NCBI RefSeq assembly: GCF_029968095.1 | Contig: NZ_JASCIR010000005.1 | Coordinates: 1 to 64,000 of the forward strand | Length of the DNA: 64,000 nucleotides | Origin: Streptomyces solicavernae | GTDB lineage: Bacteria > Actinomycetota > Actinomycetes > Streptomycetales > Streptomycetaceae | Direction: 5' to 3' | Shown: positions 33,604-41,757 of the stretch, piece by piece | How the letters are laid out: each line of letters opens with the position of its first letter | Position numbering within the stretch: the first letter of the stretch is position 1 | Position numbers and translations under genes: made by a program | The notes under the pieces: model-generated | The model's database searches: none | What the model saw: only the letters and a program-made list of their open reading frames with translations | Told to the model about the DNA's origin: nothing

Positions 33604-35946
33604 TCAGACCACCGCCCCCGAGTCGTCGGGGCGCGCACCCAGCCGTCCGCCCTCGCGTCGCCGGCCGGAGCCGGGGCGGGTCGGGTGCTTCGGGTCGGCG
33701 GGCCAGCGCTGTTCCAGCGTCACCGCGAGCGGCACCGCCGTACCGACCGTCGACGCCATGCCCACGACGACGCCCGCGATCAGCGCGACCGAGAAGTCCG
33801 CGAGCGAGTCACCGCCGAGCACGGCGAGCGCGGCGAGCACGAACAGGGCGCCCATGCCGGTGTTCACGGTGCGCGGCAGGGTCTGCACGACGGCCGTGTT
33901 GGCGACGTCGACCAGGGTCGTGCGCGGATCCCGGCGGCGGCCCTCGCGCACCCGGTCGAAGACCACCACGGTGTCGTTGACGGAGTAGCCGATCACGGTG
34001 AGCAGGGCCGCGAGGAACACGCTGTCCACGGGCTTGCCGAGCCAGGCGAACAGGCCCACGACGAGCAGCACGTCATGCACCATCGCCGCGACCGCGGCCG
34101 CCGCGAACGTCCACCTGAACCGCACGCTGAGGTAGAGGAGCTGGGCCGCGACGGCCACGCCCAGGGCGATCAGGGCCTTCTGCCGCAGCTCGTCGCCGAG
34201 GCTCGGGCCGATCAACTCGTCCCGTTCCACGGTGACTTCGCCGCCGGGCCGCTCCAACGCCTCCTTGATGGCGAACTGCTCGTCGTTGCTGAGGCGTTCC
34301 GTGCGCACCGAGATGTCGCCCTCGCCCGACTCCTGGACCACGGCGCGCGGGAATCCGGCGTCCGCGACGGCCTCCCGGGCGGCGTCCACGGCCACGGGTC
34401 TGCTGGTGCTGTACTCGACGAGGCGGCCGCCCGTGAACTCCACGCCGAAGTCGAGGCCGCGCAGCGCGATCCCGCCGATCGCGACGGCGACGAGCAGGGC
34501 ACTGGCGCCGAGCCAGCGCCGCCGGTGGTGCACCAGGCGCGGGTCCCGCCTGGCCAGCCAGGACCTCACCCGGCCCGTGGACGTGATCCCGGTGAGGGCG
34601 GGCCGCTTGCGGACGAAGCCACGGGAGACCGCGAAGTCGGCCAGGACGCGGGTGATGACGAGCGCGGAGATCATCGACGCGAGGACACCGATGGAGAGGG
34701 TGACGCCGAAGCCCTTGACCGGGCCGACGGCGAAGAAGAACAGCAGCCCGGCGGCGAGCAGCGTCGTCACGTTGGAGTCGACGACCGCGCTCCACGCCTT
34801 GGCGAACCCGTTGGTCAGCGGCCTGTCCAGGCGGCCGACCGCACTCTTCGCACGCGCCCCCAGATATTCCTCGCGGGCCCGCTCGAACACCAGGACGTTG
34901 GCGTCCACGGCCATGCCGACGGCGAGCACGAACCCGGCGAGTCCGGGCAGCGTCAGCGTCGCGCCGAGGGCGACGAGCGCCGCGTACGAGATGAGGCCGT
35001 ACAGGGCGAGGGCGAGGGTGGCGAGGAAGCCGAGGAGGCGGTAGACGACCACGATGAACAGGCCGGTCAGGGCGAGGCCGATGAGCGCGGCCTGGGCGCT
35101 CGCGGCGATGGCGTCGGCGCCGAGCGTGGGGCCGACGGTGCGCTGCTCGACGACCTCCACGGGCACGGGCAGGGCGCCGCCCTTGACGAGGGCGGCCAGC
35201 TCCTCGGCCTCGGGCTGCTGGAAGTTGCCGGTGATCTGGGTGCTGCCGCCGGTGATGCCGACGCGGCAGGCGACGTCCGGGTTCACGCTGGGCGCCGAGA
35301 TGATGCGGCCGTCGAGCACGATGGCGACGCGGCGCTGCGGATCGCCCTGCGGCGCGCAGGCCGCCTGGCCGGTGACGCGGGCCCAGTCCTCTCCGGCGGC
35401 CTTGCGGAACTCCAGGTTCACCACCCAGCCGGCCATGTTCTGCTGGTCGAGGACGGCCTCCGCGTCCCGGACGCCGTCACCGGTCAGGGCGGCCTTGCCG
35501 AGCTTCAGGTACGCGCCCTTCTGGTCGGGGTCGGGCAGGGTGCGGGGTTCACCGGCGGGCGCGGTGGGACTCTGCGGCTGCGGCTTCTTGTCGGTGACTC
35601 CCGTCACCGGGTGCACGGTCAGCTGCGCGGTGCGGCCGATGACCTCGGCGGCCTCGCGGGGGTCCTGGACGCCGGGCAGTTCGACGATGATGCGGTCGTC
35701 GCCGGAGCGGGTCAGGCTCGGCTCGGACACGCCGAGGGCGTCGACGCGCTGGCGCAGCACTTCCAGGGCGCGCTGGGTCGACTCGGCGTCGGCGCGGGTC
35801 GTGGGCGAGTCCTCGGTCTGCAGGACGATCTGGGTGCCGCCGCGCAGGTCGAGGCCCAGGCGGGCGGACTGGGTGAGGGCGAAGAAGAGTGAGGCGGCGA
35901 TCACGCAGAGCGCGACGACCGCCCGCCACAGGGGCGCGCGAGACAT
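33604..35946 (-). CDS. secDF: SecDF fusion protein-export membrane protein
   Basis: A 780-residue fusion of SecD and SecF, the proton-driven auxiliary of the SecYEG translocon that pulls exported proteins across the membrane. The SecD half has the D1 motif RLGLDLRGGTQIVL near 28, a periplasmic domain to about 290 and GMAVDANVLVFERAREE near 345 with the proton-relay Asp. The SecF half starts near 490 (GLDFGVEFTGGRLVEY) and has GYSVNDTVVVFDRVREG near 665. All key motifs are present. Streptomyces also carry separate secD and secF near relA, so this is an extra copy. It sits between genes for two small secreted proteins of odd composition. Confidence 0.95.
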   Translation of the reverse strand: MSRAPLWRAVVALCVIAASLFFALTQSARLGLDLRGGTQIVLQTEDSPTTRADAESTQRALEVLRQRVDALGVSEPSLTRSGDDRIIVELPGVQDPREAAEVIGRTAQLTVHPVTGVTDKKPQPQSPTAPAGEPRTLPDPDQKGAYLKLGKAALTGDGVRDAEAVLDQQNMAGWVVNLEFRKAAGEDWARVTGQAACAPQGDPQRRVAIVLDGRIISAPSVNPDVACRVGITGGSTQITGNFQQPEAEELAALVKGGALPVPVEVVEQRTVGPTLGADAIAASAQAALIGLALTGLFIVVVYRLLGFLATLALALYGLISYAALVALGATLTLPGLAGFVLAVGMAVDANVLVFERAREEYLGARAKSAVGRLDRPLTNGFAKAWSAVVDSNVTTLLAAGLLFFFAVGPVKGFGVTLSIGVLASMISALVITRVLADFAVSRGFVRKRPALTGITSTGRVRSWLARRDPRLVHHRRRWLGASALLVAVAIGGIALRGLDFGVEFTGGRLVEYSTSRPVAVDAAREAVADAGFPRAVVQESGEGDISVRTERLSNDEQFAIKEALERPGGEVTVERDELIGPSLGDELRQKALIALGVAVAAQLLYLSVRFRWTFAAAAVAAMVHDVLLVVGLFAWLGKPVDSVFLAALLTVIGYSVNDTVVVFDRVREGRRRDPRTTLVDVANTAVVQTLPRTVNTGMGALFVLAALAVLGGDSLADFSVALIAGVVVGMASTVGTAVPLAVTLEQRWPADPKHPTRPGSGRRREGGRLGARPDDSGAVV

Positions 35947-36036
35947 GGTTCTCCCGAGAAGGGGTGCTCGATGGGCGGGGACGGGCAGCCGGAACCCGGC
36001 GCCCGGACCCGCACCCCGCCTCGGCGGGGGCAGCGG

Positions 36037-36489
36037 TCAGGCGTCGACCGGCAGGTGACGTATCTCCGGCCCGCTCGGCGGCCCGCGCGGCCGCGGCACG
36101 GCATGGTCGTGGCCGGCCCCCGGGCCATGCCGCCCGATGCGCGCGTCGGGCCCGCCGTGCGCACGCCGCCCCGCCGCGTCCCCCGCGCCGGGCGCGAGGA
36201 ACGGGGGCGGCGGTGTCGTCTCGGGGTGTGCACCGATGTGTCCGTACGAAAGGTGGGTGCCCAGGTGTCCGTGGGAACGGTGCGGGCCGCCCTTGCCGCC
36301 GTGGCCGAACTGCACCCCGGCCGAGCCGTGCGTGAACTGGGCGCCGCCCGGGCGTGGAGCCTGGGCCCGGACCTCGGCCGCCGCCGTGGACGACGGCAGG
36401 AGCAGGACCGCGACGGCCGCGAGGAGAGCGGAGAGCGCGGCTGCGAGCGGGCGGCGCTGTGCCGCCCCTCGGAAGTACTGCCGACCCAT
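36037..36489 (-). CDS. Small His-rich secreted protein
   Basis: A 150-residue protein with a signal peptide (LAAALSALLAAVAVLLLPSS, about residues 15-36). The mature chain is rich in His and Gly (FTHGSAGVQFGHGGKGGPHR, SHGHLGTHLSYGHIGAHPE), with about 19 His in about 110 residues, then Pro/Gly-rich sequence ending GHDHAVPRPRG. His clusters of this type can bind copper, zinc or nickel; that is an inference. ATG at 36489 has GGGAGGGGG upstream. It precedes secDF by 90 bp on the same strand. No recognised domain. Confidence 0.65.
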   Translation of the reverse strand: MGRQYFRGAAQRRPLAAALSALLAAVAVLLLPSSTAAAEVRAQAPRPGGAQFTHGSAGVQFGHGGKGGPHRSHGHLGTHLSYGHIGAHPETTPPPPFLAPGAGDAAGRRAHGGPDARIGRHGPGAGHDHAVPRPRGPPSGPEIRHLPVDA

Positions 36490-36622
36490 GTCTGCCCCCT
36501 CCCCCGTCACGGATCCAGTCGATCTGCCCTCACAACGCCCGCCGTGCCCGGACGGGTTCCCACCTCCCCCGGGCACACACGAACGAGTGAACGAATCCGC
36601 TCGGAGCGACCGCGACACCCGC

Positions 36623-36676
36623 GGATTCACCCACACCCACGGATTCACCCACACCCACGGATCCACCTACAACCGC
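36623..36676. repeat. 18-bp tandem repeat at the 3' end of the Pnkp gene
   Basis: Two identical copies of GGATTCACCCACACCCAC (36623-36640, 36641-36658), then a diverged copy (36659-36676) that contains the Pnkp stop, then a further partial copy. The array joins the end of the Pnkp gene to the promoter region of the His-rich protein gene. Confidence 0.85.
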
Positions 36677-39219
36677 GGATCCACCGGCTCCGACTCCAGC
36701 GCGAGGACCGCGAACACCGCCTCGTGCACGCGCCACAGCGGCTCACCCTGCGCCAGCCGGTCCAGGGCCTCCAGGCCGAGCCCGTACTCGCGGATCGCGA
36801 GGGACCGCTTGTGGCCGAGGGAGCGGTTGCGGAGCCGCTGCAGGTTGTCCGGCCGGGTGTACTCCGGGCCGTAGATGATCCGCAGGTACTCGCGGCCGCG
36901 GCACTTGACGCCGGGCTGGACGAGGTGGCCCTTGCCGTCGCGGGCGAGGGCGCGGACCGGCTTGACGACCATGCCCTCGCCGCCGCGCCCGGTCATCTCC
37001 AGCCACCAGTCGACACCCGCCCGCACGGACGCCGGGTCGCCGGTCTCCACGTACAGGCGCCGGGTGGTCTGCAGCAGGCCGGAGCCGTCGTGCTCCACCA
37101 TCCTGTCGAGGAGCGCCAGCTGCTCGTCGTGGCCGAGGCCCGCGAGGCTGCGGCCCTGCACGGCGAGGATCTGGAACGGGGCGAGCCGCACCCCGTCCAG
37201 GCCCTGAGTCGACCAGCAGTAGCGGCGGTAGGCCTCGGTGAACGCCTCGGCGTCGGCGGCCCGTTCGCGTTGCCGTGCCACCAGGTCGCCGGTGTCGACG
37301 CCGCGTGCCGCGGCCGCTTCGAGCGCGGCGAGCGCGGCCGGGAACACGGCCCCGGACGCGGCGCCCACCGCGGCGTACTGGCTGCGCAGGAGCCCGCCCG
37401 CCTTGAGCGACCAGGGCAGCAGCTCGGCGTCCAACACCAGCCAGTCCGTGTCGAGTTCGGCCCACAGGCCGGCCGCGTCGACGGCAGCGCGGACCCGGCG
37501 CAGGACCTCCTCGGTGACCGCCCGGTCGCCGAAGAACGGCCGCCCGGTACGGGTGTAGAGGGACCCGGTGACGCCGTCCGCGCCGAAGCGCTCCCGCGCG
37601 ACCTCCTCGTCCCGGCAGACCAGGGCCACGGCCCGCGAGCCCATGTGCTTCTCCTCGCACACCACGCGCCCCACGCCGTCCGCCGCGTACTGCGCGAACG
37701 CCTCCGCCGGGTGCTCCAAGTAGCCTTCGACCTGCGAGGTCGCCGTGGGCGCCATGGTCGGCGGCAGGTACGGAAGGAGCCGCGGGTCGACCGCGAAGCG
37801 GCTCATGACCTCCAGGGCGGCGGCCGCGTTCTCCTCGCGCACCGTGACCCGGCCGACGGTCGAAGTCTCCACGCTGCGGCGGCCGTGCACGTCGGCGAGG
37901 TCGAGCGGGCGCCCCTCGTGCCCGCCGGGTGCCTCCGTGGCGAGCGGCCTGGCCGGTTCGTACCAGACCTGCTCGGCCGGTACGTCGACGAGTTCCCGCT
38001 CCGGCCAGCGCAGGGCGGTCATCTTGCCGCCGAAGACCGCGCCGGTGTCCAGGCAGATGGTGTTGTTGAGCCAGGTCGCGTTGGGCACCGGGGTGTGGCC
38101 GTACACCACTGCCGCGCGGCCGCGGTACTCCTCGGCCCACGGGTAGCGCACGGGCAGGCCGAACTCGTCGGTCTCGCCGGTGGTGTCGCCGTACAGGGCG
38201 TGCGAGCGGACGCGTCCTGACGTGCGGCCGTGGTACTTCTCGGGCAGGCCCGCGTGGCAGACGACGAGCTTGCCCTCGTCGAGGACGTAGTGGCTGACGA
38301 GCCCGTCGATGAACTCCCGTACCTCTTCCCGGAATTCCTCGCTCTCGCCGTCCATCTGCGCGATGGTCTCGGCGAGGCCGTGGGTGTGCTGGACGTTACG
38401 GCCCTTGAGGAATCGGCCGAACTTGTTCTCGTGATTGCCGGGCACGCACAGCGCGTTGCCGGACTTCACCATCGCCATGACGCGGCGCAGCACGCCCGGG
38501 CTGTCCGGCCCGCGGTCCACGAGGTCGCCGACGAACACGGCCGTACGGCCCTCGGGGTGTGTGCCGTCCACATAGCCGAGCTTGCCGAGCAGGGTGTCGA
38601 GCTCGGAGCGGCAGCCGTGGATGTCGCCGATGATGTCGAAGGGGCCGGTGAGGTGGGTGAGGTCGTTGTACCGCTTCTCCAGGCGGATCACGGACCGCTC
38701 GACCTCGTCGACGCCGCGCAGGACGTGCACCTTGCGGAAGCCCTCGCGCTCCAGGTGCCGCAGGGAGCGGCGGAGTTCGCGGGTGTGGCGCTGGACGACG
38801 CGGCGCGGCATGTCGGCCCGGTCGGCGCGCGCGGCGTTGCGCCGGGCGCACACCTCCTCGGGGACGTCGAGGACGATCGCGATGGGCAGGACGTCGTGCT
38901 GCCGGGCCAGCTGGACCAGCTGCTTGCGGCTGTCCTGCTGCACGTTGGTGGCGTCGACGACGGTCAGCCGCCCGGCGGCGAGCCGCTTGCCCGCGATGTA
39001 GTGCAGGACGTCGAAGGCGTCGCGGCTGGCGCTCTGGTCGTTCTCGTCGTCGGAGACCAGGCCGCGGCAGAAGTCGCTGGAGATCACCTCGGTGGGCCTG
39101 AAGTGCTTCCGCGCGAAGGAGGACTTGCCGGACCCGGAGGCGCCGACGAGGACGACCAAGGCCAGGTCGGTGACGGGCAGCTCACGGGGTGCGGCGGCGG
39201 AGTCGGACATCGTGGTCAT
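36667..39219 (-). CDS. pnkp: RNA repair polynucleotide kinase-phosphatase-ligase (Pnkp)
   Basis: An 850-residue three-domain RNA end-healing enzyme of the bacterial Pnkp/Hen1 system, which repairs RNAs such as tRNAs cut by ribotoxins. The 5'-kinase domain has the P-loop GASGSGKSSFARKHF at 26-40. The metallophosphatase domain has GDIHGC near 194, GDLVDRGPDS near 228 and GNHENKFG near 260. The nucleotidyltransferase (ligase-like) domain has CEEKHMGSRAVAL near 520, Lys being the expected AMP-accepting residue. ATG at 39219 overlaps the Hen1 stop (ATGA), so the two are coupled; Hen1 supplies the partner needed for ligation. The C-terminus lies in an 18-bp repeat. Confidence 0.95.
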   Translation of the reverse strand: MTTMSDSAAAPRELPVTDLALVVLVGASGSGKSSFARKHFRPTEVISSDFCRGLVSDDENDQSASRDAFDVLHYIAGKRLAAGRLTVVDATNVQQDSRKQLVQLARQHDVLPIAIVLDVPEEVCARRNAARADRADMPRRVVQRHTRELRRSLRHLEREGFRKVHVLRGVDEVERSVIRLEKRYNDLTHLTGPFDIIGDIHGCRSELDTLLGKLGYVDGTHPEGRTAVFVGDLVDRGPDSPGVLRRVMAMVKSGNALCVPGNHENKFGRFLKGRNVQHTHGLAETIAQMDGESEEFREEVREFIDGLVSHYVLDEGKLVVCHAGLPEKYHGRTSGRVRSHALYGDTTGETDEFGLPVRYPWAEEYRGRAAVVYGHTPVPNATWLNNTICLDTGAVFGGKMTALRWPERELVDVPAEQVWYEPARPLATEAPGGHEGRPLDLADVHGRRSVETSTVGRVTVREENAAAALEVMSRFAVDPRLLPYLPPTMAPTATSQVEGYLEHPAEAFAQYAADGVGRVVCEEKHMGSRAVALVCRDEEVARERFGADGVTGSLYTRTGRPFFGDRAVTEEVLRRVRAAVDAAGLWAELDTDWLVLDAELLPWSLKAGGLLRSQYAAVGAASGAVFPAALAALEAAAARGVDTGDLVARQRERAADAEAFTEAYRRYCWSTQGLDGVRLAPFQILAVQGRSLAGLGHDEQLALLDRMVEHDGSGLLQTTRRLYVETGDPASVRAGVDWWLEMTGRGGEGMVVKPVRALARDGKGHLVQPGVKCRGREYLRIIYGPEYTRPDNLQRLRNRSLGHKRSLAIREYGLGLEALDRLAQGEPLWRVHEAVFAVLALESEPVDPRL

Positions 39220-40772
39220 GCGGCCTTCGCTCCCTTCGGGTCGGTCTTGGTGCCGGTGGCGGCGCGCAGCGTGAACACGGCCATCTGGGTGGGCGGTCCG
39301 ACCTCCGGGTCGTCCGGTCCGACGGGCGTGAACTCCACGTCGTAGCCGTGCCGTTCGGCGACGGAACGCGCCCACGCGCGGAACTCCTCGCGGTTCCACT
39401 CGAAGCGGTGGTCGCCGTGCCGGGTGTGCCCGGCGGGCAGCGACTCCCAGCGGACGTTGTACTCGACGTTCGGCGTGGTCACCAGGACGGTGCCGGGCCG
39501 CGCGGAGCCGAACACGGCGTACTCAAGCGCGGGCAGCCTCGGCAGGTCGACGTGCTCGATCACCTCGCTGAGCACGGCGGCGTCGTACCCCTTGAGCCGT
39601 TTGTCGGTGTACGCGAGCGAGCCCTGCAGCAGCGTGACGCGCTCGGTCTGCCGCTCGCCCATGCGCTCCAGCCTGAGCCGACGGGACGCGACGGTGAGCG
39701 CCCGCATGGACACGTCGACGCCGACGACCTCGGTGAACGTCAGGTCCTTGAGCAGGGCCTGCACCAACTGGCCCTGGCCGCAGCCGAGGTCGAGCACGCG
39801 GTGCGCCCCGGCCGCGCGCAGGGCGGCGAGGATCGCCTCGCGCCGCTGGACCGCCAGAGGCACGGGCCTCTCCTCGGTGCCGACGTCCTCGGTGCCGCCG
39901 CCATCGGTGCCGCCGTCCTCGGTGCCGCCGTCCTCGGTGCTGCCGTCCTCGGCACCGGCGTCCTCGTCCACGGCGTTGTCCAGCTCCTCGACCCGCACGT
40001 CGTCCGCGTCGGCGAGCCGCACCAGTTCGAGCCGTTCACGGGCCTCGCGGGTGAGTGAGCGGCGGCCCGCGAGGTAGCGGTCGACGATGAGCCGCTGCTC
40101 GGGGTGGTCCGCCAGCCAGCCCTCGCCGACGCGCAGGAGCTTGTCGACCTCGTCGGGCGCGACCCAGTAGTGCTTGGTGTCGTCGAGGACCGGCAGAAGG
40201 ACGTACAACTGCCGCAGGGCCTCGGCGAGTTGGGTCTCCCCTTCCAGTACGAGCCGTACGTACCGCGAGTCGCCCCACTCCGGGAACTGTGCGTCGAGGG
40301 CTACGGGTTCGGCGGTGACGGTCCAGCCGAGCGGGCCGAAGACCTTCTTCACGAGTGCGGCACCACCGCGCGCGGGCAGCACCGGCACTTCGACGCGCAG
40401 CGGCAGCAGCCGTTCGACGAGGTCGGGCCGGGCCGCGCAGGACCCGTTGAGGGCGCTCTTGAAGACGGCGCTCAGGGCGACGGCGAGCAGCGAGGAGGCG
40501 GCGTACGGCCGGTCGTTGACGTACTGCGCGAGGGCCGTGTCCGGCGCGCCGCCCCGCCCCTTGCCCTTGGCGCGCCGCACCAGCGCCACCGGGTCCACCT
40601 CCAGGAGCAGCGCCGCCGTGCAGCGCTCCGCGCTCGCCTCCGGGTAGAAGACGTGCGCGCGCCCGTGCGAGGTGGAGAACGCCTGCGCGTTCTCGGGATG
40701 CTTGTGCAGCAGGAACCCGAGGTCGGTCGCGGGGCGGTCGTGGGTGCCTGTGGTGCTGATCGTCAGGAACAC
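39216..40772 (-). CDS. hen1: 3'-terminal RNA ribose 2'-O-methyltransferase Hen1
   Basis: A 518-residue bacterial Hen1. Residues 1 to about 240 are the bacterial N-terminal domain that activates Pnkp ligase. A variable acidic linker follows (about 265-295, built from repeats of TEDGG/TDGGG-type units encoded by a 15-bp DNA repeat). The AdoMet methyltransferase domain starts near 310 with VLDLGCGQGQL near 325. The Hen1 metal-binding signature is visible as SEVIEHVDLPRL near 402 and HTRHGDHRFEW near 450. It marks repaired RNA 3' ends with a 2'-O-methyl group to protect them from being cut again. GTG at 40772 is used, with GAGG about 10 bp upstream. It is first in the hen1-pnkp operon. Confidence 0.95.
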   Translation of the reverse strand: MFLTISTTGTHDRPATDLGFLLHKHPENAQAFSTSHGRAHVFYPEASAERCTAALLLEVDPVALVRRAKGKGRGGAPDTALAQYVNDRPYAASSLLAVALSAVFKSALNGSCAARPDLVERLLPLRVEVPVLPARGGAALVKKVFGPLGWTVTAEPVALDAQFPEWGDSRYVRLVLEGETQLAEALRQLYVLLPVLDDTKHYWVAPDEVDKLLRVGEGWLADHPEQRLIVDRYLAGRRSLTREARERLELVRLADADDVRVEELDNAVDEDAGAEDGSTEDGGTEDGGTDGGGTEDVGTEERPVPLAVQRREAILAALRAAGAHRVLDLGCGQGQLVQALLKDLTFTEVVGVDVSMRALTVASRRLRLERMGERQTERVTLLQGSLAYTDKRLKGYDAAVLSEVIEHVDLPRLPALEYAVFGSARPGTVLVTTPNVEYNVRWESLPAGHTRHGDHRFEWNREEFRAWARSVAERHGYDVEFTPVGPDDPEVGPPTQMAVFTLRAATGTKTDPKGAKAA

Positions 40773-40906
40773 GGTGGGTACGCCTCAAGACAGGGTCTGA
40801 GCTGGGAACGCCCTCAAGGTACCCGGAAGATCGGCCCCACCGGCAGGGGTTTTCGGGGGCCGGTCACTGCGTTCCGGAGGCCGGTCGCGGGGTTTCCGGG
40901 GCCCGG

Positions 40907-41524
40907 TCACAGGGCTCCGCCCGCCTGCCGCACCTCCCGGCAGTACGCCAGGAACCCGGCGAGCGTCAGGTCGAAGGCGCGGTCGGCGCGGGCCGGCCCG
41001 GTGGCGCGCTGCGCGGCGGCCAGGCGAGGGGCCGCCGACTCGTCCTCGACGATCCACATCACCTCGGGCGCCGACAGGTCGAGGGCCGAGCCGAGGACGA
41101 GGTTGTCCAGGCCGGTGATGACCGGCATGACCGCGTCCTCGGCGAAGCCCGCGTCCACGAGCAGCCCGGCGACCCGCTCGTACTGCCCGATGACCCGCGG
41201 CACGCGCACCGGGGAGGTCATCAGGAGGGAGATCGCGCGCGGGTGGGCGGCGAAGGCGGCCCGGTAGGTGCGGGCCCAGGCCTCCAGGGCGGCGTCCCAG
41301 GGGCGGAGGTCCAGGGTGGACGGGTCGAGCCTGTCGACCACGCGGTCGCGGATCAGCTCGACGACTCCGGCCCGGCCGTCCACATGGTGATACACCGACG
41401 CGGTCTGCACGCCGAGCCTGCGGGCGACCTCCGGGACGGTGAAGTCGCCCTTCTCGTCGATGAGCTGGAGGGCGGTCGCGCCGATGCGCGTCCGGTCGAG
41501 CAGGGCCTTCCGCGGCCGCCCCAT
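40907..41524 (-). CDS. TetR-family transcriptional regulator
   Basis: A 205-residue TetR regulator. The helix-turn-helix (FTVPEVARRLGVQTASVYHHVDGRAG, about 28-52) is followed by a TetR_C-type helical ligand domain. It is divergent from the permease-amidohydrolase pair, and the palindrome at 41590-41610 lies between them, 66 bp from its start. It probably represses both itself and the transport genes until substrate is present. Confidence 0.9.
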   Translation of the reverse strand: MGRPRKALLDRTRIGATALQLIDEKGDFTVPEVARRLGVQTASVYHHVDGRAGVVELIRDRVVDRLDPSTLDLRPWDAALEAWARTYRAAFAAHPRAISLLMTSPVRVPRVIGQYERVAGLLVDAGFAEDAVMPVITGLDNLVLGSALDLSAPEVMWIVEDESAAPRLAAAQRATGPARADRAFDLTLAGFLAYCREVRQAGGAL

Positions 41525-41589
41525 GTCACTTCTCCCGTCGATCAGTCCGCCCCAGGTCTTCCCGAATCGTACGGCCGCCCTCTACATTG

Positions 41590-41610
41590 CCTAAACCGAA
41601 ACGGTTTAGG
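41590..41610. promoter_or_regulatory. TetR operator palindrome
   Basis: Perfect 9-bp arms CCTAAACCG and CGGTTTAGG around AAA. It is AT-richer than its surroundings and sits in the divergent TetR/permease promoter region. The sequence from here to 41745 holds only short imperfect repeats of CCCGACTC/CCGAATTC type. Confidence 0.8.
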
Positions 41611-41757
41611 TTTCGGCGGTTCCTCCGGCGTCCCACCCCTCCGCACGCTCCGGGCCCGCCGCACGCTCCCCGAATCCCGAGTTCCGAACCCGAATTCCGA
41701 ACCCCGGTTCCAGAACCCGACTCCCGACTCCCGACTCCCGACGAAGGGCCGCGCGTC

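Noticed and set aside
33238..35892. 884-residue plus-strand frame over secDF
   Set aside because: Antisense shadow with Arg/Ala/His/Gly-rich translation and no homology pattern.
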